Positions 46,002 to 55,634 of a DNA stretch of 64,000 nt are shown one piece after another; positions within the stretch are counted from its first letter, which is position 1, and every line of letters starts with the position of its first letter. Source of the stretch: Bacteroidales bacterium. Lineage in GTDB: Bacteria; Bacteroidota; Bacteroidia; Bacteroidales; UBA4417. The notes below the pieces were generated by a model. It saw nothing but the letters and a program-made list of their open reading frames with translations, was not told the origin of the DNA and did no database searches. The position numbers were made by a program, and so were the translations under genes. Location: positions 237,990-301,989 of the forward strand of contig JADJHD010000005.1 of the NCBI GenBank assembly GCA_016707705.1, in the 5' to 3' direction.

Positions 46002-47069
46002 TTATTCAGGGATGAACTGTGCGGCTGAAGCCTTGAAATGAAGGATGATGTCACTGCCTTCATTGATATTTAGGGATTTGACTGACTCCTGAGTTATCAA
46101 TGCCTGAACATGGATTCCAATGTCAATCATCACCTCATATCCTGAAATTGCCGGAGTAATCTCCAATACCTGGCCCTTGAAGTTGTTTACAGCTGAGGTC
46201 TTTACTTCCTCTTTCGATAGAAAAACTTCCTCACTCCTGATGAGGATATGCCCATTCGTATTTGGGCTGCCGGACGCAATGTTGATTTCAAGTTTATTCA
46301 GAAAAGCTTTGCAGGGATCTTGCTTTATTTCTGCCTTAAAGAAATTGCGGGTTCCTGTAAAATGGGCAACAAATTCAGATGCCGGTTTAAGAAAGACTTC
46401 TTCCGGATCTCCGCTCTGAATCAGTTTGCCCTGGTGAATAACGGCTACCTTATTGCCAAGCGAAACAGCCTCCTGGTAATCGTGGGTTACATGAATAATG
46501 GTTTGTCCATTACGGTTCAGTTTTCTGAGCAGACTCCTCAATCCCGAACGCAGTCCTGCATCCAGTGAAGCCAGTGGCTCATCGAGAAGCAAAAGTCTGG
46601 GTTTCTGTACCAATGCCCTTGCAAGGGCCACACGCTGGAGCTCTCCTCCTGAAAGTGTTTTAGGCTTTCTGTCCAGAAGTCCAGAAATATCCAAAAGGGC
46701 AGCTACCTCATTTAATCGCTTTTGCTTTTCTTCATGCGAAAAACTTCTGTGCTGCAGGGGATACAGGATATTCTCAGCAACTTTCAAATGAGGAAAAACG
46801 GCATGATCCTGAAAGACAAGTCCAATATTCCTTTTCTGAATTTTCTCATGGGTAATATCCTTGCCATCAAGGAGTATGTTTCCCTTATCTGGCTTGAGCA
46901 ATCCGGCAATAGTTTCAAGAAGTATTGATTTTCCGGCACCTGACACACCCAGGAGTATGAAATAATCTCCTTCCATTACGTCAATTGAGAGATTTTCGAT
47001 CGAGAATCCCGAAAGACGCTTGCTGACGCCATCCAAAACCAGCATTGGAGTGTTTATCGCTTTATTCAT
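46002..47069 (-). CDS. wtpC: Tungstate/molybdate ABC transporter ATP-binding protein
   Basis: A 355-residue ATPase. Walker A LLGVSGAGKSILLETIAGLL, Q-loop FQDHAVFPHL, signature LSGGELQRVALARALVQKP, Walker B LLLLDEPLASLDAG and switch HVTHDYQEAV. The C-terminal ~110 residues form a TOBE-like molybdate-binding extension (HILIRSEEVFLSKEEV, VLEITPAISGYEVMIDIG). The start overlaps the permease gene by 8 bases. The operon order (binding protein, permease, ATPase) and permease/ATPase sequences fit WtpABC or ModABC; the choice between them is uncertain. Unlike the other two genes it is intact. Confidence 0.88.
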   Translation of the reverse strand: MNKAINTPMLVLDGVSKRLSGFSIENLSIDVMEGDYFILLGVSGAGKSILLETIAGLLKPDKGNILLDGKDITHEKIQKRNIGLVFQDHAVFPHLKVAENILYPLQHRSFSHEEKQKRLNEVAALLDISGLLDRKPKTLSGGELQRVALARALVQKPRLLLLDEPLASLDAGLRSGLRSLLRKLNRNGQTIIHVTHDYQEAVSLGNKVAVIHQGKLIQSGDPEEVFLKPASEFVAHFTGTRNFFKAEIKQDPCKAFLNKLEINIASGSPNTNGHILIRSEEVFLSKEEVKTSAVNNFKGQVLEITPAISGYEVMIDIGIHVQALITQESVKSLNINEGSDIILHFKASAAQFIPE

Positions 47070-47896
47070 GCTCTCGGGTATTGGATGGTTCCTTTGAAAG
47101 ATTCCGAAGAAGTATGAATGCTATCAGTGTGATTACAATAAAAATAACCGAAACCGGTCTGGCATACTTGAGTCCGAAAGCACCAAAGCGTTCATAAATC
47201 AGAACCGGAGTTATCATGGGGTGGTATGCAATGATAACAACTGCTCCGAATTCGCTCATTCCCCTGGCGAACATCAGTATAAAACCTGAGAGGATGTTTC
47301 TCCATGCAAGAGGCAATGATATTGTAAAGAAAACTCTGAGGGGAGATGCGCCCAGCGTGAGGGCTACTTTTTCAAGTCGCTCAGGAACTGCGGCAAATCC
47401 GTCACGGGCTGAATTGACAAGATAGGGGATACTAACAAAAGCCATTGCAAGCATGATTCCGGCAGGGTGACCTACAAAATTCAGGCCGACTGATTCCCCG
47501 AGTTTACCAATCGCAGAATCACGCGAAATAAATCCAAGTAATGCTATACCGGCGGCAGAATGCGGGATTACAACAGGAAGGTCGATGATGCCAAGTACAA
47601 GCCGTTTCAATGGGAAATTCCGTCTCGCAAGCAGATAGGCGAGGGGAATAGCTGCGATCATGAACAGGGAGAGTTCCGGCCATTGAAGTCCATAAGGTAA
47701 GCCAGATGCTGTTATAGACTTCCGGCTCGGCGATGGTATTGAAAACGGATTCAGGACTTGTTGCAAGAAACATTCCCAGTAAAGGGGAAAGTATAAACAA
47801 TAATACCAATGCTCCAAGGAATATGAAAACCAAATGCAGCAGCGAGATTTTCGACTGTCTGCCCATGAATCCGGATATATCCTGTGGTTTTGCCAT
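47062..47896 (-). pseudogene. wtpB: Tungstate/molybdate ABC transporter permease, frameshifted
   Basis: The N-terminal part (MAKPQDISGFMGRQSKISLL, helix VFIFLGALVLLFILSPLLGM, then YNSIWLTLWTSMAGTL) is in one frame from 47896 and the rest (SLFMIAAIPLAYLLARRNFP, VIPHSAAGIALLGF, VSIPYLVNSARDGFAAVPER, LRVFFTISLPLAWRNILSG) in another to 47062. The join lies near 47670-47680 in ggaactctccctg and needs one base. Restored length is about 277 residues with six helices and the EAA loop VALTLGASPLRVFF. Probably a sequencing error, but its neighbour wtpA is broken twice too. Confidence 0.82.
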
Positions 47897-47899
47897 CGC

Positions 47900-48882
47900 T
47901 TATTCCTGAGCTTTTGCAGACGGTTTTACAAAAGACTTCAATTCCTTCGGAAGTTTATCAAAAACTCTTGCAAGGCATTGGGATGACTGGAAGGCCGCCC
48001 GTTCTTTCCATGATCTTGATTCCCTGCTGTTTATTAAGAAGAAATTTAATAAATGCAAGAGCTGCTGCTTTATTTGGCGCATTCCTGAGAATTGTAACTC
48101 CATAGATCATAGGTTCTCCTGTCATGAGTTCCTTACTGCCGGGTTCCTTTCCGTTTATTTCAACTCTGGATGTAGCATACAACTTTGCAAAGACCGGGTT
48201 CTTGAGATTGATTTCATCGGGCAGCTTGAGGTATTTTAATTGATGCTGCACTGCAACTGATCGGTAAAGGAAGATGTAATCCAGTGCTCCTGATTCCAGT
48301 AAGGCAACAAGATCAACTTCCTTCGGACGAATCAGATTCACATCCTTTGCCTGAAATTTAGCTGCAAGTCCGGGTTTACGATAGTACTTTTCAGCCAGTT
48401 GCAAAGCCATCACGGTCCGATATCCGCATGGGTCAGCATTGGGGTCGGCCCTTCCAAAGGCAACATCGCTCTTGAGCAACAAATCTATCCAGTTCTTGGA
48501 ATTGATTGTAGCAGAATATCTTGATTTATCTGTGTAGACTATCGACAATTCATTGGTCACAAACCTGATATTCCAGTCGGCATAATTCGGGATCAGCATT
48601 TTATCGATAACAGCATAATCTGCCGAAGCCATAATATCACAAGGTCTGCCCAGATCAGTTATTTTTCTTGCAGATGCCACACTGCCGGCTGATTCCAGGC
48701 AGAACCTTCACATTTGGATACAGTTTGTTGAATTCAGAAATCACTTCCTTGAACGGGACTGAAAGACTTCCTGCATGAAAGATGATAAGATCACCTGAAA
48801 GCTTAGTGTTTACAGTTTGTGCAAATAATTTTCCTGCTGAAAAACTCAGGATCACCATAAGTAGGATCAGACCACGCTTCAT
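47900..48882 (-). pseudogene. wtpA: Tungstate/molybdate-binding periplasmic protein, frameshifted twice
   Basis: Three pieces: signal peptide and N-terminus (to 48882: MKRGLILLMVILSFSAGKLF, then GDLIIFHAGSLSVPFKEVIS), the main body from about 48675 (VASARKITDLGRPCDIM, ADYAVIDKMLIPNYADW, DVAFGRADPNADPCGYRTVM, LESGALDYIFLYRSVAVQHQ) and a C-terminal tail (DKLPKELKSFVKPSAKAQE) ending at 47900. The second break is at a T5 tract near 47958-47965, where one T fewer restores the frame; the first is near 48675. The FHAGSLSVPF and GRADPNADPCGY motifs are those of WtpA/ModA-like anion-binding proteins. Operon start; a TATCTTTG promoter candidate lies upstream. Confidence 0.85.
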
Positions 48883-48902
48883 CTTGATTTAAATCTTTCC
48901 TA

Positions 48903-48910
48903 CAAAGATA
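48903..48910 (-). promoter_or_regulatory. Bacteroidota -7 element candidate for wtpABC
   Basis: On the minus strand this reads TATCTTTG, an exact TAnnTTTG match, about 20 bases before the wtpA start. It leaves a very short leader, so no room for a molybdenum-cofactor riboswitch, and none is visible. The -33 region is not clear. Confidence 0.45.
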
Positions 48911-49127
48911 GCATACCAATCGATATGTTGAAATTTGCTGTTCGGGGTGAGAATTTGAAAATGTGATAATTTGAAAATTTGAGAATGCGGAGATGCGCAG
49001 CGAAGCGAAGTCCGCCGGCCTTTAGATTTGCAGTGTTTTATTAACAATGGTTAACAAAGAATTCTATAAGTAGTTGATTTTCTTTTCTTTTTTGCTACTT
49101 TTCTTTTCTTTGTTGATAGTTAACTTA

Positions 49128-49285
49128 ATGTTAATAAAAGAAAAGAATGGGGTGAACTTATCCGCCGAAAAGGTTCTAGGCCTATCGCCAGTATTAGTCC
49201 CCATTCTTTCCTTCATTTGCCTGTAACCATTTAGAATAATAGACTAGAGGTCTTCTTAAAGGTAGTAGTTGAGGCAACTTCATTT
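49128..49285 (+). ncRNA. Predicted IS110 bridge RNA, copy 2
   Basis: Same design as copy 1. Stem 1: aaagaatgggg (49142-49152) with ccccattcttt (49199-49209); loop guides tccgccg (49161-49167) and cgccag (49186-49191). Stem 2 is one pair shorter because gttgcct has become tttgcct; loop guides ttagaata (49231-49238) and taaagg (49257-49262) are conserved. Both copies therefore specify the same target and donor sequences. Confidence 0.7.
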
Positions 49286-49306
49286 TACAATCTAACTCCC
49301 AAAGTT

Positions 49307-50300
49307 ATGAAAGAAAAGAAGATTTTTATCGGTATTGATGTCTCAAAGTTGACCTTGGATGTATTCATCCATGGTATGAGTGATTATTTCAAGGTTGAGA
49401 ACAGCTCCCAGGGCTTTTTGTCAAACTATTAGAAAGAACAATCCAGAGCACTAATTTCAGTAAGCAGGACCTGTTTTCTGTTTTGAAGACACTGAGAAGT
49501 ACTCTAAACTATTGAGTGTGTTTTTCACACTGAGGGTTTGACTTTCGCGATGGTTCCTGCATTGCAGATCAAGAAGTCTCTTGGGATTACCCAGGGGCAA
49601 GAATGATAAGGTCGATGCACAGAGGATAGAGTATATGCTTATGAAAAAGAGAAAGTATAAAGCCAACTATTCTTCTTGGGTGAACAGATTGACAAGCTAA
49701 AATCACTACTATCCCTGAGAGAAAAGCTTCTCAAACACCGCACAGCTTACATGAATGGATTAACTGATCTACAGATTGTTACGCAGAAGGAGAGAATAAT
49801 CTGATTAAGGAAGTTCAATTACGCATGATAGATCGGCTCAATAATGAAGTAGAAGTTGTCGAAAAGCAATTAATTGCTATTATCAAGGAAGATGAGGAAA
49901 TATATAAAAGCTACAAATTGATTATTTCAGTCAGTGGGATTGGCAAAGTGCTGGGTTGGTATTTGATTGCTTATACGTAATTTTCGACAGTTCTCAGATG
50001 CCAGAGCTTTTGCCTGTTATGCTGGAATTGCACCATTTGAGAACTCCTCCGGTAAAACATTTAAACCTTCCAGAGTAAATGCAATCATAATAAACAAATT
50101 AAGACACTGCTAACATGGCATCCATGTCTGTAATTCAACATCGGGGTGAATTTCAGCAATATTACCAGAAGCGAATCACGGAGAAAGGGAAAAACAAAAT
50201 GAGTACCCTAAATATTATCAGAAACAAAATCGTGTTTAGGGTTTTTGCAGTAATCAAACGTGAAACACCTTATGTTGATTTGTACAAATTTGCAGCATGA
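49307..50300 (+). pseudogene. IS110-family transposase, heavily frameshifted, copy 2
   Basis: Begins like copy 1 (MKEKKIFIGIDVSK) at 49307 and ends at the tga at 50298-50300 (RVFAVIKRETPYVDLYKFAA). It shares the T-tract frameshift of copy 1 near 49470-49490 and adds private indels: two extra T after ggc, losses near 49515, 49630, 49773, 49976 and 50085-50115. Copy 2 is correct where copy 1 lacks a base near 16804 and near 17255, so a consensus of both copies rebuilds nearly the whole protein. As written, it cannot encode an active recombinase. Confidence 0.85.
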
Positions 50301-50341
50301 AAAATTAAAAAAACTTGCTTTAATCTTAGAATACTGGCGGA

Positions 50342-50530
50342 TGGAGATGTGAAAATGTGAGGATGTGAGGATGTGAAGATGTGAGGATGCGCAGCGAAGC
50401 GGAGTCCGCCGGCTGGCGGATGATGTGAGGATGCGCAGCGAAGCGGAGTCCGCCGGCTGGCGGATGAAGATGTGAGGATGTGAAGATGCGCAGCGAAGCG
50501 GAGTCCGCCGGCTGGCGGATGGAGATGTGT
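50342..50530. repeat. Tandem palindrome modules next to IS copy 2 (island E)
   Basis: Three close copies of a module made of gatgcgcagcgaagcggag and the perfect palindrome tccgccggctggcgga (50405-50420, 50449-50464, 50504-50519), spaced 44 and 55 bases, with gatgtgaggatgtgaag spacers. A fourth copy is the one split by IS copy 2. Each palindrome is a potential further IS110 landing site. Confidence 0.85.
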
Positions 50531-51005
50531 CACCAGTTGGCTGATTACTTTTGTCTTTTGTCCGCCAGCTGGCTGATTACTTTTGTCTTTTTCCTTTTGT
50601 CTTCCCCCAACCCGGAAACTACCAAAGCAGCACTATTTCAGTCAGACCGCCGAATGACAATCGAATGACAATCGCCTGACTTTCCTTTCAATTGGAGGAT
50701 TCCCTTTTGTCTTTTGTCTTTTTCCTTTTGTCTTTTTCCTTTTGTCTTCCCCAAACCCGGAAACTACCAAAGCAGCACTATTTCAGTCAGACCGCCGAAT
50801 GACAATCGTCTGACCATCGTCTGACTTTTCTCTCTTTTTCACTTTTGTCTTTTTCCTTTTATCTTTTGTCTTTCCCCAACCCGGAAACTACCAAAGCAGC
50901 AACACTTTAGTCAACCCACTGAATGACTATCGCCTGACTATTGTTTGACCCAACAATGTCCCATCATCCAACAGAACCACTGAACTAATGCATTGGGAAC
51001 TTCCC
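50530..51005. repeat. Three-unit tandem repeat with ttttgtcttt tracts
   Basis: Three degenerate units begin at 50611, 50756 and 50880 with cccggaaactaccaaagcag, continue with (t)cagtcagaccgccgaatgac and end in pyrimidine-rich cttttgtctttttcc runs. Units are about 145 and 124 bases long. No gene is visible. The array fills the gap before the first giant T9SS gene, which is convergent on it from the right. Confidence 0.75.
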
Positions 51006-54000
51006 CTACCGAACCAACGTCACCATCCCCTTGTAAGGGCTGTCCTGCGAGAAAGCTTTGCCTTCAGGCTTTTTGAATAAAATAATATATGAATAAACTC
51101 CAGAAGGACACGGACTTCCCTTATAGGTTCCATCCCAACCTTGCGCAACTGCATTGCTTTCAAATAATAATTGCCCCCATCTGTCATAAATAATCATCTT
51201 GAATCCATCCAGTCCCTCAGGTGCAGTATAGGTAACATGGAAGACATCATTCCGGCTATCATGATTAGGTGAAAACGCTGATGGTACATAAAGCGCAGCA
51301 GGACAGGTGACCAATTCTACAGAGTCTGAAGCTTTACAACCGTTATCATCTGTAACTTCAACCCAGAAAATACCTTCACCTGTGGCAGTGATGGCGGGAT
51401 CTGCCAGTCCGTTTGACCAGTTATAAAGGGCATAGCCGCTTCCCGGACTCAAAGTATAAGTGCCTTCTGCACAAAGAGGATCTGTTTGAGAAAGTGTAAA
51501 TTGGGGAAGGGAATGAATGATAAGTTCAAAGCTGTCCTGGTCGGAACAGCCAAAACTGTTTAGAGCAGTCAGGAGGTAGATCCCTGCATCTGAGGTTGCC
51601 GACTGACTGAAACTCAGAACATCACCTGGCAATAGTGAACCATCGGGAGCAGTCCATTCATGGGTTAGACCTGTGCCAAGTGCTGTAAGGTTAATGGGCT
51701 CGCCTTCACACACTTCGGTTATTCCGTTGAAACTTGCAGTATTTAAGGTATAAACGGTAGCAAGTCCGGGGGTAAAAGCAGGCTGCATGGGAGTTCCTGA
51801 ATTATCATAAATCCCGCAGACTCCCGGCAGGAAGTTCAACCATGAAATCCCTGCTGCTCCCTCTGAAATAGCCTTAAAGCTCAATGTAAACAGGAGTTCA
51901 TTATCAGGAATACTGATAATTGAGGTACCGGGGAATTGAATCATCGCATTTCCGGGAGAGACAGAGTCAATTACTAATCCGGAAAGCAATGCATTGGCTG
52001 ATAGGATTCCTGATAGTTGGACAAGGCTTGGATCAAAGGAGATGCAAATATTAAAACTGGTAAAGGCCGATAATCCTTTGGCATGTATATCCAGATACAG
52101 GTCATTGCCAGGGCAAGCTGAGGCAGTGCCTGCTTCAAGGAACATACTTGTAATCAGATGATCCTTGATTTCGAAACTCATGGAATTGGTACAGCCATTC
52201 GCATCCTTGATATAGCATGTGTAGACCTGGGCTGACAATCCGGCGAAGTTATTCGAAGTTTGCCATGAAATCCCGTCAAGGGAATATTGCAGGGAGCTTC
52301 CGCTTGCCTGAACAGTGGCAGCTCCGTTTGGCAGTCCATTAATGGATCCTGTTGTATCTATTTGGGTTATGATTGGTGAAGCGTATACAGTTATATCAAC
52401 GGGAAAGCTGGTCACCGCCGTTGGACTGGCGCATTGCGCATTACTCAGAAGCTCGCAAACTATATGGTCAGCATCTGCAGGATTTACAAGGGTGTAGGTG
52501 CTGCTGTTGCTGCCAACAGGGGTTCCGTTCAGGCTCCATTGATACACCGGTGCCGACCCCTGATTCGTAGGACTGGCTGTAAAAGTTATGGTTGTGCCGG
52601 AACAAACAGGATTCTGGTCAGGCATTATCGAAATAGTGGGGACCAGTGCACCGACTACAAAGATTGTTACAGTATTTGATGTTGCTGTAGTTGGACTTGC
52701 ACAGGCATCATTTGATGTTAGGATGCATTCAACCAAATCTCCATTATTCAAAAGTGAACTGCTGTATGTTGCAGAATTGCTTCCTGCATTTGAACCATTA
52801 AGTTTCCATTGAAAGCCCGGACTTGTGCCCCCATTCACAGGAGTTGCAGTGAATGTGACAGTCATGCCGGTGCAGATGGTGGCATTATCGGCAACAATCG
52901 AAACAGCCGGGGTGAGGTTACTCACAATGGTGATGGAGATAGTATTGGAAGTGGCAGTTGGATTACTGGCACAGGGCTCGCTGGAGGTAAGAATGCACTG
53001 GATTACATCGGTTGAAATCAGGGTATTATCGGAGTATGTGGGTCCAGTTCCAACGGGACTTCCATTTTTTGTCCATTGATAGGAAGGAGTACTCCCTCCA
53101 TTTGAAGGACTGGCAGTGAAATTTACCATGGTGCCTGCACAAACGGAAGTATTGTCAGCCGAAATTGTTAAAGCCGGGGTTACACTACTGGTCACGAAGA
53201 CTGAAACCGGGGTTAACTGCACATTGGTAGGGGAGGCACATGGGTCGTTTGAAACCAGGTAGCAGATAATCTGGTCGGTACTGACAAGTGTATTGTCGAA
53301 GTAAGTAGTTCCGGATCCGACTGTAGTTCCGTTTTTCTTCCAGGTAAAGGATGGTGTTGCTCCTCCATTGGTAGGGAGGGCAGTAAAGGTCACCATTGTG
53401 CCCGGACAAATGGTGTCATTATCCATGTCAACAATAACAACTGGAGCAACAGAAGCTGTAACCGTTATACTGATTGGATTTGAGTTTGCAGAATCCGGAG
53501 TAGCACAGTTATCGCTGGAGGTAAGCTTACAAGTGATAACATCAGAACTTGTGAGAGTGTTATCGGAATAAGAGGAGCTTGTAATTCCGGTACTGACGCC
53601 ATTTTTTCTCCAGAGATAGGAAGGTGAAGTTCCGCCGTTTGAAATTGATGAAAGGAAGTTCACAGCAGTTCCCTGACACGTAGCTAATGTATTTGAAGAA
53701 ATTGAAATGGATGGAGTTACAAGTGGCGGATCATTGAGTATTTGACTTAAAACATTTGAGTCGCAGCCGTCAGCTGAAGTAACGAAAATGTTTGTATAGG
53801 AGCCGGCTGTCAGCCCAGTGAGTGAATAATTTCCTGCTCCATCAGTAGTAATCAGGAAAGGTGTTACCACCGAACCGTTATTCGTATAGGAAAGGGTGTA
53901 ATTTGTATTTGGCAGAAGATTGGTCAGTTCAATATAGCCATCGGAAGCCAGACATGTGCTTGGATTATGTGGTACAAGTATCAGACTGGGAGCAGGATAG

Positions 54001-55467
54001 ATGCTAACCGATAAGGTATTGGTCATATTGGTAGTGCAGGCAGGATTTGAAGCAAGACTTCCAACAACGCTCAACATACATGGCCCGGGAAGTGTACCTG
54101 TTTGGGGCGGGAATGTAATTGGGGTGCCTGTTACACCACCAATGGGCCCCTGAACCTGCACTGGTCCTCCCCCGCAATCCATATATAAATAGTAATTTGT
54201 TCCTGTCTCTGAATTGGTGACCGTTACAACTTCTCCGCTACTACCTGCACAATAGCCAGGGTCACCACTGATTGCATAAGCTGCGGGTGGAGCGGGCGAG
54301 ACTATTTGTGCTTCGGCAAATTCTGTCTCGTTATAGGCGGTTCCCCTTGCTACATTCAGGTCATTTGTGTTGCTATTGTCAATAGTATAGCGGTACGCAT
54401 AAATGCGGTAAAACACTGAAGTGCCACATGAAGTGCTGTAAGTGTCTGTCCAGGTGATGGTTGATGAACTGGCTATCTTATTTACAACAGTGGCTGTGCC
54501 GATAACATCTGATACAGCATAGCTATGTCCATCCTGAGGAGCCTGAAAGGAATTAACTGTATTTCTCAGGATTAAATACCCTTGTGTGCCGTCAGCGGAC
54601 CATGGGTCAGGTGCTGCCGTCCAATCGAGTTTTACCTGTGTATTCCCGGTCAATGGAACGGCTGTTGCTGTATGCGTAGGCCAAAGCGGTTGCCGCGTTA
54701 GTCGCCAGAAATCAGAGTTAGCAGTGGAGCTTGCTGAACAGGAATTAGGTAAACCTTTTGAATTTGGGGCTGTTGGGTCAACTGCAGTAAATGTAGTGCC
54801 TACCTGTGGGCCTGTGGTCCCATATTCCAGGCTAGTTGTCCCGGGACAGACTGTATTAGCTTCTCCGGTATTCAGGTCAGCTGAAGGCATAATTTTGGGA
54901 GGGTAATGCGGTAAAATCAGTTCCAACTGTTGCTTTGTGTCCGAGTGCATGAATATGGGTATTCAAATTATTATTTCTAATCTGAAGGATGTCACCTGAT
55001 GCTATGTTAAGGGTAGTTCCCGGAGCTGGAAGAAAGTTGCCTCCTGTGAAATATGCAGCGTCCTGAGCATTAACCTCAACATATCCGTCAGTCTTGTTAA
55101 CATCCACAGGATGGTTGACTCCAAGGTATCCTTTTGCCTGTGCCAGATAATTATAATTGTACCGGCCCTCATATGATTCCAGAAATTACTGTTGAAGGTT
55201 ATTGGTTGTTGCCAGCGGTTCTGATGCTGATTATTATCTCGGAATGTCCAGTTTCTCATATCCAGATCATCCTGGGTGGCATTAACAAAGCTCTGTCCAT
55301 TGATCGTCTCCAGCTAAACCTTTTCCAATGGTCAGATTGTAGCTGGATGTATTGCTATTTACTGCAGTTTGCGAAAATGAAACAACACTGCACAAAAGCA
55401 TAAGCCCTGCAAAAATGAGGCGCAGGGAAATCCGGGAATACAGCGTGTTTGGCTTAAGGGTTCTCAA
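51006..55467 (-). CDS. Giant CHU_C/T9SS type B protein with five Ig-like repeats (frameshifted N-terminus)
   Basis: The main open frame covers 1314 residues (51006-54950). The true start is probably the ATG at 55467 with signal peptide MRTLKPNTLYSRISLRLIF...FSQ; at least three indels (near 55290, 55100-55140, 54895-54905) split the first 190 residues. Downstream: a fibronectin-like segment, five tandem Ig-like repeats of about 88 residues (motif VCAGTMVNFTASPSNGG, then YQWTKNGSPVG and VIQCILTSSEPCASN), a cohesin-like domain (about residue 945-1080 of the frame), a PKD-type unit and a C-terminal gliding-type sorting domain (YVPSAFSPNHDSRNDVFHVT, MIIYDRWGQLLFES, CPSGVYSYIILFKKPEGK). Large surface adhesin or matrix protein is the likely role. 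Confidence 0.85.
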
Positions 55468-55634
55468 GCTGAGTAATTGTAGGCTAATTGTTTAATACTT
55501 TGGGGTTTTGGGGTTCCGAAGATAATATTTTTTTTGAAATCACAGATATATGCATGATTAATATCAACATGTATCCTGAAGAGGAAGAAATTGGTTAAAA
55601 AATAGGAAAATTGAGTGGGGATAGTATGGGGTAA

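Larger units (their letters stand above)
49020..50335 (+). mobile_element. IS110-family insertion sequence, copy 2
   Basis: A second copy of the element at 16.1 kb, nearly identical outside scattered single-base indels and substitutions. Its flanks read gcgcagcgaagcgaagtccgcc to the left and ggcggatggagatgtg to the right, which together recreate the complete repeat module that is present three times just to the right (for example around 50486-50525). This shows insertion precisely between the two halves of the palindrome. A ct dinucleotide lies at both ends (49020-49021, 50334-50335). Confidence 0.87.

Noticed and set aside
48883..49010. Possible molybdenum-cofactor riboswitch before wtpA
   Set aside because: The promoter-like TATCTTTG lies about 20 bases before the start, leaving no room, and no structure is visible.
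50270..50533. 87-codon minus-strand frame rich in His, Ser and Ala-Gly-Gly
   Set aside because: Translation of the tandem palindrome modules.
50342..51000. Repeat arrays considered as a CRISPR array
   Set aside because: Units are long, variable and spaced irregularly, spacers are themselves repeats, and no cas genes are present.
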